Both the position numbers and the translations under genes were made by a program. This document shows positions 1 to 7,571 of a stretch of 14,547 bases of DNA, piece by piece. The DNA is from CAJYAN01 sp046484825. GTDB lineage: Bacteria; Pseudomonadota; Gammaproteobacteria; UBA6429; Thiohalophilaceae. Location: contig JAWOIE010000275.1 of the NCBI GenBank assembly GCA_046484825.1, positions 1 to 14,547 on the forward strand. The letters run 5' to 3'. The notes beneath the pieces are model-generated. The model was not told the origin of the DNA. It saw only the letters and a program-made list of their open reading frames with translations, and searched no databases. Each line of letters opens with the position of its first letter. Positions within the stretch are counted from its first letter, which is position 1.

Positions 1-1
1 T

Positions 2-337
2 CCGGCAGCACCCACCATGGCCTCGGAGCTAGAGCGCGCGGGGTACAATCTGGGCTATGCCGGCAAGTGGCATGTGGATCGCGACAAGGTGCCGAGCGAC
101 TATCATTTTCGTGGCAAGGATTACCCGGGGTATGGCTATCCCCCCACCGACGGGCTGGTCGAGGGACTGCGCTTTATGAGCCGGCTCAAGCCCGCGCCGC
201 ACTATGCCGACTATTTGCGGGATCGTGGCCTGGAGCCGCCCAAGGTGCTGGAAGCCTACTATGGCGCCAATCCTGGGCAGCCGGGCCATGAGATACACGC
301 GCTGCAATCGGGCACCATCGAGCAGAGCTTTGAGGCT
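2..337 (+). other. Sulfatase (alkaline phosphatase superfamily) internal fragment
   Basis: This part of the open frame encodes PTMASELERAGYNLGYAGKW and continues into HVD, the segment in sulfatases after the catalytic Cys/Ser-X-Pro-X-Arg loop, where the Lys and His of GKWH contact the sulfate ester. It continues with DYPGYGYP and then NPGQPGHEIHALQSGTIEQS, which fits the arylsulfatase/choline-sulfatase-like group. The formylglycine motif would lie upstream of base 1 and the C-terminal half is missing, replaced by Fmt sequence. Sulfatases are not part of the fmt operon, so this piece is foreign to the locus. The exact sulfatase substrate cannot be told. Confidence 0.75.
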
Positions 338-607
338 GAGCGCCAGGTCCGGGCCTTTAATCCCTGGCCGGTGGCATACACCATGTTAGAGGCACAACCC
401 CTGCGCATTTACCGCGCCGAGGTCGTGGCACAGAGCGGTGCGCCCGGCACGATCCTGTCTGCCGACAAACATGGCCTCATTATCGCCTGTGGCCAGAATG
501 CGCTGCGGCTGCAACAGCTGCAGGCCGCCGGCGGCAAGGTCATGGACGCCGCCGCCTTTATGCACGGCCATGGCGACAAGCTGGTTGTCGGTGCCGCGCT
601 TGCCTGA
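2..607 (+). CDS. fmt: Chimeric frame: sulfatase fragment joined to the C-terminal domain of methionyl-tRNA formyltransferase
   Basis: The frame is open from base 2, so its true start lies outside the window; the first ATG is at 17. Numbering from that Met, residues 1 to about 105 match sulfatases (GYAGKWHV at 14-20) and residues from about 108 to 196 match the Fmt C-terminal, tRNA-binding domain (ERQVRAFNPWP at 108-118, APGTIL at 141-146). Fmt formylates Met-tRNAfMet for translation initiation, but the N-terminal formyltransferase domain with its 10-formyl-THF site is absent. Full Fmt is about 315 residues; only about 89 are here. The downstream rsmB gene confirms that this is the normal fmt locus (def-fmt-rsmB). 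The join lies near bases 329-340 and keeps the frame. As it stands the product cannot be a working formyltransferase. It may be a real fusion after a deletion or an assembly chimera; I favour the latter. The two domain identities are confident, the gene as a unit is not. Confidence 0.8.
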   Translation, partial: PAAPTMASELERAGYNLGYAGKWHVDRDKVPSDYHFRGKDYPGYGYPPTDGLVEGLRFMSRLKPAPHYADYLRDRGLEPPKVLEAYYGANPGQPGHEIHALQSGTIEQSFEAERQVRAFNPWPVAYTMLEAQPLRIYRAEVVAQSGAPGTILSADKHGLIIACGQNALRLQQLQAAGGKVMDAAAFMHGHGDKLVVGAALA

Positions 608-619
608 GTCCCGACACGG

Positions 620-1942
620 GTGATGTCACACAAGCCCAGTGGCGGCAATCCCCGTCGCGCCAGCCTGCAGATCCTGCAGGCGGTGTTACACCATGGCCGC
701 AACCTGCCCGATGCCCTCGCCGCTGTCGTCAACAGCCTCAAGGAACAGGACCGCGCCCTGACACAGGCGCTCAGTTATGGTGTGGTGCGCTTTTACCCGC
801 AACTGGACTTCATCGCCCGCCGCCTATTGCAAAAGCCCTTTAAGGAAAAGGATCAAGATATCTATTTATTGATCCTGATCGGTCTGTATCAGTTACGTGA
901 AATGCGCATCCCCGACCACGCCGCCGTCTCCGAGACCGTCAATGTCACCCGGGCACTGAAAAAGCCCTGGGCCCGTGGCCTGATCAATGCGGTGCTGCGC
1001 AACTACCAGCGCCAGGCGGAACAGATCCAGCGTGACATCGCGCAGGACGAGGTGGCGCACTTTGCTCATCCCGCATGGTGGATCGAAAAGATCAAACAGG
1101 CCTGGCCACAACAATGGCAGGACATCCTCACGCAGAACAACCAGCCGCCCCCCTTCACCCTGCGCATCAATGTGCAGCACACTAGCGCGGCGGCGTATCT
1201 CACCCAGCTCCAGCAAGCGGGGATTGAGGCCAGCCTGAATACCCAGGTGGCCACGGCGCTGACCCTCACCCAGCCGGTGGGCGTGGACAGGCTGCCGGGC
1301 TTTGCCGAGGGATGGGTCTCGGTGCAGGATGCCGCGGCGCAACTGGCGGCGCCCCTGCTCGACCCGCAGGCGGGTGAACGTATTCTCGATGCCTGCGCCG
1401 CGCCCGGCGGCAAGACCCTGCATATTTTTGAACAGCAGCCCAGGCTCGAGACCCTGCTGGCCCTGGACAGTGACGCGACGCGTCTGCAACGTGTCGAGGA
1501 CAATCGCCAACGTGGTCAGGCTCGCATCGAAACGCGATGCGGCGCCGCGCAACACCCGTCAGAGTGGTGGGATCAACAGGCCTTTGATCGCATCCTGCTC
1601 GATGCCCCGTGCAGCGCCAGCGGTGTGATCCGTCGTCACCCTGATATCAAACTTCTGCGCCGCGCCGCGGATTTAGCCCCTCTGCTAAAAACTCAGGAAG
1701 AAATTCTTACCGCCCTCTGGCCCTTGCTCAAGGAGGGCGGTATCCTGCTGTATGCAACCTGTTCGGTGTTTCCTGAGGAAAATGCCCGGCAGGTTCAACG
1801 CTTTTTACAACAGCAAAAAAATGCCCGGCTCATCACCATTGAGGCCGACTGGGGACACGACACCGGCTTTGGCCGCCAGGTCCTGCCCGGCGAGGACAAG
1901 ATGGATGGCTTCTTTTACGCCAAACTGCATAAGCTTGCTTAA
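620..1942 (+). CDS. rsmB: 16S rRNA (cytosine-967-C5)-methyltransferase RsmB (Fmu/Sun)
   Basis: The product is 440 residues from the GTG at 620, or 439 from the ATG at 623; E. coli RsmB is 429. It makes 5-methylcytosine in helix 31 of 16S rRNA using S-adenosylmethionine. An N-terminal NusB-like RNA-binding domain covers about residues 10-140 and the Rossmann methyltransferase domain about 235-437. Visible motifs are the SAM-binding DACAAPGGKT (257-266), DAPCSASG (328-335, Cys331) and ATCSVFPEEN (379-388); by family knowledge Cys381 is the nucleophile and Cys331 helps release the enzyme. All key residues are present. The gene begins 12 bases after the fmt stop, the standard fmt-rsmB order, and its 3' end overlaps the next gene. 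No clear Shine-Dalgarno precedes the start, which suggests coupled translation with fmt. Confidence 0.95.
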   Translation: MMSHKPSGGNPRRASLQILQAVLHHGRNLPDALAAVVNSLKEQDRALTQALSYGVVRFYPQLDFIARRLLQKPFKEKDQDIYLLILIGLYQLREMRIPDHAAVSETVNVTRALKKPWARGLINAVLRNYQRQAEQIQRDIAQDEVAHFAHPAWWIEKIKQAWPQQWQDILTQNNQPPPFTLRINVQHTSAAAYLTQLQQAGIEASLNTQVATALTLTQPVGVDRLPGFAEGWVSVQDAAAQLAAPLLDPQAGERILDACAAPGGKTLHIFEQQPRLETLLALDSDATRLQRVEDNRQRGQARIETRCGAAQHPSEWWDQQAFDRILLDAPCSASGVIRRHPDIKLLRRAADLAPLLKTQEEILTALWPLLKEGGILLYATCSVFPEENARQVQRFLQQQKNARLITIEADWGHDTGFGRQVLPGEDKMDGFFYAKLHKLA

Positions 1943-2498
1943 CCTGCGACGCCGAGGCGCGCGCGGTCTCTGGCTGCTGGTCTTTTGTCTCGGCTGTCAC
2001 AGCGTCAGCGCCGACATTACCATCCGCAGCGTCGAAACCCGCTATAAGGACAAAGTCTATTTACTCGATGCCAACATCGATTATCAATTGAGCGAGGCGT
2101 CCATTGATGCGCTGAAAAACGGCGTGCCGCTCATCCTGCTGCTGGATATCCAGGTTGAAAAACAGCGTTCCTGGTGGTGGAACAAGACCGTGGCCAATCT
2201 GGAGCAGGGCTACCTGCTGCTCTATCATGCCCTCACCGAGAATTATCTGGTCACCAACCTCAACAGCAGTGCGCAAAATAATTATCGCAGCCTGGACTCC
2301 GCCCTTGAGGTGCTACGTCATATTCAGGCGCTCCCCATAGTCGATGAAAAACTACTGGAAGCAGACGCCCGCTATTCGGTGCGTGTCCGCATGCATCTCG
2401 ATATCGAGGCCCTGCCCGCCCCCATGCGCCCGTTTGCCTATTTGTCCTCGGACTGGCGTCTTGAAAGTGACTGGTATACATGGCCCTTGCAGCGTTAA
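1905..2498 (+). CDS. DUF4390 exported protein of unknown function
   Basis: From the ATG at 1905 the product is 197 residues. It has a basic stretch RRRGAR (15-20), a hydrophobic core GLWLLVFCLG (21-30) and a likely signal peptidase site after SVSA (33-36), so it is probably exported to the periplasm. The rest fits the DUF4390 family, which is typically found between rsmB and an NtrY-type kinase; its function is not known. The frame extends further upstream, but inside rsmB. I chose ATG 1905 because GAGGA at 1892-1896 sits 8 bases before it; this start overlaps rsmB by 38 bases. A TTG at 1935 (8-base overlap) would give a shorter signal peptide and is a real alternative. The 3' end overlaps the kinase gene by 19 bases. 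The conserved position next to a membrane kinase makes a role in sensing or envelope status possible, but that is inference. Confidence 0.82.
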   Translation: MASFTPNCISLLNLRRRGARGLWLLVFCLGCHSVSADITIRSVETRYKDKVYLLDANIDYQLSEASIDALKNGVPLILLLDIQVEKQRSWWWNKTVANLEQGYLLLYHALTENYLVTNLNSSAQNNYRSLDSALEVLRHIQALPIVDEKLLEADARYSVRVRMHLDIEALPAPMRPFAYLSSDWRLESDWYTWPLQR

Positions 2499-4729
2499 GA
2501 AAATTCTTCTCCGGCAGCACGCCCATTGTGTTGTTGATGATCCTGTTGCTGTCCTCGTTGTATTTTATGAGCGAGGCCACGCACAACTCGGAACTCTTTA
2601 GCCAGATCTTCTCCCTGATGCTGGTCATTAACGGCCTGGCCATTTTTTTATTGATCGGCCTGATCATTCGCAACCTGGCCGAACTCATTCGACACTATCG
2701 CACACGCACCACCGGCTCGCGACTCACGGCCCGTCTGGTCATCCTGTTCGTCATTCTCTCGGTCACCCCGGTCAGCGTGGTGTACTACTTCTCCCTGGAT
2801 TTTTTACAACGCGGCATCGACAGCTGGTTCGATGTGCGCGTCGACAACGCCCTGCAGGATGCGCTGGAACTGAGCCAGGCCGCCCTCGGCGTGCGCATGC
2901 GGGAACAGTTGCAGGAGACCAAAAAGATCTCCGCGCAGCTGCGTGACGTGCCCAACGAACTGGCACCCATCAAGCTCAACGACCTGCGCATACTCTCTGG
3001 TGCGGTGGAAATGACCCTGTTTAGCCTGCAAGGCCGGATTATTGCCTCGAGCAATCCCGAGTCCGCCAACCTGTTACCGGTGGGTCTGGACAACGCCATC
3101 CAGCGCCTGGTGCGTCAGGGCCAGGACGATGTCGGTCTGATCCCGCTGCAGGACAGCGACCTGCACATTCGTGTCGTCATTCCGGTAGCCGGTCCCGATG
3201 CCGTGACCGAGCATCGCATCCTGCAGGCCTTGTTTGCCGTGCCCGACCGACTCAACGCCCTGGCCAATAATGTGCAGGACGCCTTTGGTAATTATCGTGA
3301 AGTGGCCTTTTTGCGCACGCCGCTGAAATACAGTTTTATTCTTACCCTGTCACTGGTGCTGTTGCTGAGCATGCTCACCGCCATCTGGGCGGCCTTTTTT
3401 TATGCCCGCCGCCTGGTGGCACCCATCACCGATCTGGTCGAGGGCACCCGCGCCGTCGCCGCCGGTAATTACGAAAAACGTCTGCCCCTGCCAAGCAAGG
3501 ATGAGCTGGGCTTCCTGGTCAAGTCCTTTAATGAAATGACCCATCGCATTGCCATGGCCACCGAGTCGGCGCAAAAGAGCCAGCACCAGGTAGAAGAACA
3601 AAACGCCTATCTCGAAGTGGTGCTGGCGCATTTGTCCTCGGGGGTGCTCACCCTGGATGCCGGCCATACCCTGCACACCAGCAACGCCACCGCCAGCCAG
3701 ATCCTCGGTATCCCGCTGGCGCAATTTCATGGCCAGCTCATCGACAGCGTCGCCGCCGAACACCCGCACCTGCAACTCCTGGTCGAGGCCCTCTACCCCA
3801 ACCTGGAGAGTGAACAGCACGAATGGCAGGACGAGATCACCCTCTTCGGTCCCGCCGGGCGGCAGGTACTGATGTGTCGTGGCACCCGCCTGCCGCATAC
3901 GGTCACCCTGCAGGGCGGGCATGTGGTGGTGTTCGATGACATCACCTCCGTCTTGCAGGCGCAGCGCAACGCCGCCTGGGGCGAGGTGGCGCGACGCCTG
4001 GCCCACGAGATCAAGAACCCACTGACGCCGATTCAACTCTGCGCCGAGCGCCTGCGTCACAAGTATCTTGCCAGCATGACCGGCAAGGACGCCGAGGTCC
4101 TGGATCGCTCCACCCATACCATTGTCCAGCAGGTCGAGACCCTCAAGGAAATGGTCAAGGCCTTTTCCGATTACGCCCGCATGCCCTCGCTCCAGATGCA
4201 GGGCCTCAACCTGAACAAGATCACCCAGGAAGTCCTCGACCTGTACCGCCATGAGGACATCGGCTTTGAACTGGTCGTTGAACTGGACCCGAGCAATCCG
4301 CTCATCGAGGCCGATCCCGGCCGTCTGCGTCAGCTGTTGCACAACCTGCTCAAAAATGCCCAGGAGGCGGTGGAGCAGAGCCAGCCCGGCCGCATTGCTG
4401 TCATCAGTCGCTGTATGCAGGAGGAGACCTGCCGCTTTGTGGAACTGCGCATCGAAGACAACGGTCCCGGTTTTCCCGAAGATGTCTACAGCCAGTTGTT
4501 TGAACCTTATATCACCACCAAACCCAAGGGCAGCGGCCTGGGTCTGGCGATTGTGAAAAAGATTGTCGAGGAACACGGCGGCGTGGTCTGGGCGGAAAAT
4601 CTCGACGCCGGCGGTGCGGCGATTATTGTGCGTTTACCGGTGCTCGGACATCGCCGCCAAAAAGATCGGCAAACAGCCCTAGCCAAAAGCCCGCCAGCAA
4701 TAGACAATAATGCGCATGACGCCAGCTGA
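2480..4729 (+). CDS. ntrY: NtrY-like membrane sensor histidine kinase
   Basis: A 749-residue NtrY-type kinase. The N-terminus has three hydrophobic segments (about 14-30, 43-63, 85-104), then a long extracytoplasmic region (about 105-283) and a fourth membrane helix (about 284-307). A HAMP linker follows (about 308-360), then a PAS-like domain (about 375-490), the dimerisation/phosphoacceptor domain with LAHEIKNPLTP (507-517, His509), and an ATPase domain with the N box around Asn626, G1 EDNGPGF (659-665), F box LFEPYITTK (673-681) and G2 GSGLGLAIV (684-692). All catalytic boxes are intact, so it should autophosphorylate. It overlaps the DUF4390 gene by 19 bases and the regulator gene by 20 bases, so the partner is almost certainly the next gene. 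NtrYX systems are linked to nitrogen, redox or envelope responses in other proteobacteria; the signal here is unknown. The position before trkA raises the possibility of a link to ion homeostasis, but this is inference. Confidence 0.93.
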   Translation: MALAALRKFFSGSTPIVLLMILLLSSLYFMSEATHNSELFSQIFSLMLVINGLAIFLLIGLIIRNLAELIRHYRTRTTGSRLTARLVILFVILSVTPVSVVYYFSLDFLQRGIDSWFDVRVDNALQDALELSQAALGVRMREQLQETKKISAQLRDVPNELAPIKLNDLRILSGAVEMTLFSLQGRIIASSNPESANLLPVGLDNAIQRLVRQGQDDVGLIPLQDSDLHIRVVIPVAGPDAVTEHRILQALFAVPDRLNALANNVQDAFGNYREVAFLRTPLKYSFILTLSLVLLLSMLTAIWAAFFYARRLVAPITDLVEGTRAVAAGNYEKRLPLPSKDELGFLVKSFNEMTHRIAMATESAQKSQHQVEEQNAYLEVVLAHLSSGVLTLDAGHTLHTSNATASQILGIPLAQFHGQLIDSVAAEHPHLQLLVEALYPNLESEQHEWQDEITLFGPAGRQVLMCRGTRLPHTVTLQGGHVVVFDDITSVLQAQRNAAWGEVARRLAHEIKNPLTPIQLCAERLRHKYLASMTGKDAEVLDRSTHTIVQQVETLKEMVKAFSDYARMPSLQMQGLNLNKITQEVLDLYRHEDIGFELVVELDPSNPLIEADPGRLRQLLHNLLKNAQEAVEQSQPGRIAVISRCMQEETCRFVELRIEDNGPGFPEDVYSQLFEPYITTKPKGSGLGLAIVKKIVEEHGGVVWAENLDAGGAAIIVRLPVLGHRRQKDRQTALAKSPPAIDNNAHDAS

Positions 4730-6146
4730 ACAACAGACCACACTCGATGCGGCTCCGATTTTCAGTCCCGGGGTACCCTATATCCTGGTGGTCGACGATG
4801 AGCCGGATATTCGTAATCTCCTGCAGGACATCCTCGAAGACGAGGGCTATGAAGTCGCTACCGCGGAAAATGGCGAAACCGCCCGTCAGGCCCACCGTCA
4901 GCGCCGCCCGGACCTGATCCTGCTGGATATCTGGATGCCGGACGTCGATGGCATCACCTTATTAAAGGAATGGAGCGAGGACAGCGAACTGCCCATGCCG
5001 GTGATCATGATGTCCGGCCACGGCACCGTGGAGACCGCCGTCGAGGCCACCCGCCTCGGCGCCTATGACTTTATCGAAAAACCTTTATCCCTGGCCAAGC
5101 TGCTGCTCACGGTAGAGCATGCCCTGGAGAGCGATCGCCTGGCACGGGAAAATCAGGGCCTGCGCCGCATCGCCCACAGCATTATTGAGCCTATTGGCAA
5201 AAGCGCCGTCATGCAGCGCCTGCGGGAACAGGTCAAGCGCATTGCCGAGCACGACACCTGGGTGCTCATGACCGGCGAGTCGGGCAGCGGCATGAATGTG
5301 GTGGCCCGTTATCTGCATCATTGCAGCCCGCACCGCGAGCGTCCCTTTATCGAGGTCGGCGTGGCCTCACTCTCGCGCGATAGCGCCATGGTGGATTTGT
5401 TCGGCAGCGAGCAGGACGGCCGCGTCCACTATGGCCTGCTAGAACAGGCCAATGGCGGCACGCTGTTTCTGAGCGACATTGCCGACATGGACCTGAACAC
5501 CCAGGCGCGCTTTCTGGCCGCACTGGAATCCAAACGGTTTCTGCGCGCCGGCAGCGATGTCCCGGTGACCATGCATGTACGCATTATCGCCGCCACCCAT
5601 CACTCCCTGGAGCAACGCGTCAAAGAGGGACAGTTTCGCAAGGACCTGTTTTATCAGCTCAACGTGGTGCCGATTCAGGTCCCCGCCCTGCGCGACCACC
5701 GCGAGGATATCCCCGAGTTGTTGAATTACTATGTCAATTATTATGTCGAGCAGGAAAAGCTGCCCTATCGCAAGTTCTCCCTGGCGGCGCAGAATCGCCT
5801 GCGCAATTATCCCTGGCCGGGTAATATCCGCGAATTGATGAATCTGGTGCAACGCCTGCTTATTGTCGGCGCCGGCTCAGAGATCGATGCGCAGGAAATC
5901 GAACAGACCCTCGGCCAGCAGGTCAGCACCGCCAGCGCCGGCCCCATCGTCAGCCATTATGAACAACCGCTGCGTGAGGCCCGCGAGCAGTTTGAGCGTG
6001 CCTATTTTGAATATCAGTTGAAACAGCACAATGGCAGTGTCGGCAAGGTCGCCAAGATCGCCGGTCTCGAACGCACCCACCTGTATCGCAAGTTGCGTTC
6101 CCTCGGCATTGATGCCAAGACCCTGTCAAAAGACGATACCCACTAA
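4710..6146 (+). CDS. ntrX: NtrX-like response regulator with a degenerate AAA+ domain
   Basis: A 478-residue NtrC-family protein with three domains. The receiver (about 23-140) is intact: Asp29/Asp30, phospho-acceptor Asp73 in LLDIWMPD, and Lys124. The AAA+ domain (about 162-390) is recognisable but damaged at key sites: Walker A reads GESGSGMN (189-196) with Met in place of Lys; Walker B reads TLFLSDIADM (251-260) where LDE is usual; the sigma-54 contact loop GAFTGA is replaced in FGSEQDGRVHYG (231-242); and the second arginine finger is Gln316 in FRKDLFYQLN. WPGNIREL (369-376) is kept. A Fis-type helix-turn-helix closes the protein (about 441-466, VGKVAKIAGLERTHLYRKL). It likely binds DNA in a phosphorylation-dependent way without ATP-driven sigma-54 activation. 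An ATG at 4716 is an alternative start. It overlaps the kinase gene and precedes trkA by 17 bases. Confidence 0.92.
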   Translation: MRMTPAEQQTTLDAAPIFSPGVPYILVVDDEPDIRNLLQDILEDEGYEVATAENGETARQAHRQRRPDLILLDIWMPDVDGITLLKEWSEDSELPMPVIMMSGHGTVETAVEATRLGAYDFIEKPLSLAKLLLTVEHALESDRLARENQGLRRIAHSIIEPIGKSAVMQRLREQVKRIAEHDTWVLMTGESGSGMNVVARYLHHCSPHRERPFIEVGVASLSRDSAMVDLFGSEQDGRVHYGLLEQANGGTLFLSDIADMDLNTQARFLAALESKRFLRAGSDVPVTMHVRIIAATHHSLEQRVKEGQFRKDLFYQLNVVPIQVPALRDHREDIPELLNYYVNYYVEQEKLPYRKFSLAAQNRLRNYPWPGNIRELMNLVQRLLIVGAGSEIDAQEIEQTLGQQVSTASAGPIVSHYEQPLREAREQFERAYFEYQLKQHNGSVGKVAKIAGLERTHLYRKLRSLGIDAKTLSKDDTH

Positions 6147-6163
6147 GCAGGCCAAGATAACAC

Positions 6164-7537
6164 ATGAAAATCATCATCCTCGGTGCAGGTCAGGTGGGCA
6201 GCTCACTGGCCGCCAGCCTTAGTAATGAATCCAACGACATTACTATTGTGGACAGTAATGAAATTGCCCTGCAGGCACTGCAGGACCGTTTCGACCTGCG
6301 CGCCGTCAACGGCATGGCCTCGCACCCGGCCATACTGCAACAGGCGGGCGCCGATGACGCCGACATGATCATTGCCGTCACCGACAGTGACGAGACCAAC
6401 ATGGTGGCCTGTCAGGTGGCCTATACGGTATTTCATACCCCCACCAAGATCGCCCGCGTCCGGGCCGTCGAGTACCTCAACTTTCCGCAGCTGTTTCATC
6501 AGGAGGCCCTGCCGGTCGATGTCTTGATCAGCCCCGAGCAACTGGTCACCCATGATATACAACGCCTGATCGAACACCCCGGCGCGCTGCAGGTCCTCGA
6601 CTTTGCCAATAACCAGGTACAGCTGGTCGCGGTACGCGCCTATTACGGTGGTCCTCTGGTGGGGCGCGAGCTGCGCACCCTGCGCGAACACATGCCCAAT
6701 GTGGATACCCGCGTCGCCGCCATATATCGCCGCGACCGCGCCATAATTCCCGAGGGCCATACGGTTATTGAAGCCGATGATGAAGTCTTTTTTATCGCCG
6801 CGAAAAAACATATTCAAAAGGTCATCAGCGAACTGCGCCACCTCGACAAACCCTACAAACGCATAATGATCGTCGGCGGTGGCAATATCGGCCGTCGCGT
6901 CGCCAAGGCGCTGGAAAACAATTACAGCGTCAAGATCATTGACCACAACCTTGGCCGCGCGACGGCCCTCAGTAGCGAACTGGAGAAGACCATTGTCCTG
7001 CAGGGCGACGCCGCCGATGAAGAATTGCTGCGTAATGAAAATATCGAAAGTACCGACGTCTTTTGCGCCCTGACCAATGATGACGAGGTCAACATTCTCT
7101 CTTCCATGCTGGCCAAACGCCTCGGTGCCCGCAAGGTCATGACCCTGATCAACCGCGCCGCCTATGTAGACCTGGTACAGAGCGGCGACATCGACATTGC
7201 CATCTCACCGCAACAGGCCACCATCGGCAGCCTGCTGGCGCATATTCGTCGCGGCGATGTGGTCAAGGTCCATGCCCTGCGTCACGGCGCCGCCGAGGCC
7301 ATTGAGGCCATTGCCCACGGCGACAAACAGACCTCCAAAGTGGTCGGGCGGCGTATTGATGAATTAAAGCTGCCGCCGGGCACCACCATCGGCGCCATGG
7401 TCCGCGGTGACAAGGTGATCATTGCCCACCACGACAGCGTGATTGAAGAAGAAGACCACGTCATTCTCTTCCTGGTTGATAAGAAGCGTATTGTCGACGT
7501 CGAACGCCTGTTCCAGGTGGCGATAACCTTTATTTAG
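6164..7537 (+). CDS. trkA: TrkA, NAD-binding regulatory subunit of the Trk potassium uptake system
   Basis: The product is 457 residues (E. coli TrkA is 458) and begins MKIIILGAGQVG, almost as in E. coli, which fixes the start. It is a peripheral cytoplasmic protein that binds nucleotide and gates the TrkH channel. It has the duplicated RCK layout: first Rossmann half with GAGQVG (7-12) and Asp30, a TrkA_C half (about 140-225), a second Rossmann half with GGGNIG (238-243) and Asp260, and a second TrkA_C half (about 365-455). Both glycine motifs and both ribose-binding acids are intact. It follows the regulator gene by 17 bases with no clear Shine-Dalgarno, so it is probably cotranscribed with rsmB-ntrYX. 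Its channel partners lie 465 bases downstream, after the repeat-rich spacer. Confidence 0.96.
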   Translation: MKIIILGAGQVGSSLAASLSNESNDITIVDSNEIALQALQDRFDLRAVNGMASHPAILQQAGADDADMIIAVTDSDETNMVACQVAYTVFHTPTKIARVRAVEYLNFPQLFHQEALPVDVLISPEQLVTHDIQRLIEHPGALQVLDFANNQVQLVAVRAYYGGPLVGRELRTLREHMPNVDTRVAAIYRRDRAIIPEGHTVIEADDEVFFIAAKKHIQKVISELRHLDKPYKRIMIVGGGNIGRRVAKALENNYSVKIIDHNLGRATALSSELEKTIVLQGDAADEELLRNENIESTDVFCALTNDDEVNILSSMLAKRLGARKVMTLINRAAYVDLVQSGDIDIAISPQQATIGSLLAHIRRGDVVKVHALRHGAAEAIEAIAHGDKQTSKVVGRRIDELKLPPGTTIGAMVRGDKVIIAHHDSVIEEEDHVILFLVDKKRIVDVERLFQVAITFI

Positions 7538-7543
7538 AGATAG

Positions 7544-7571
7544 GGGCGAGTAGCGAGGGACGAGTGCCGAG
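7544..7571 (+). repeat. Heptamer tandem array, left arm (NNVCGAG x4)
   Basis: Just after the trkA stop are four consecutive 7-base units, GGGCGAG, TAGCGAG, GGACGAG and TGCCGAG, sharing the core CGAG in phase. Two more units (TGTCGAG twice) occur at 7652-7665. The same unit returns in reverse orientation at 7962-7989. The arrays could pair as a long imperfect stem or be protein sites; function is unknown. Confidence 0.7.

Noticed and set aside
893..1555. 220-codon reverse-strand open frame inside rsmB
   Set aside because: Antisense shadow of rsmB, which is fully supported by motif and length.
3350..4576. 408-codon reverse-strand open frame
   Set aside because: It is the antisense shadow of the NtrY-like kinase gene in GC-rich DNA, with no family resemblance. 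The kinase has all its motifs in the forward frame.
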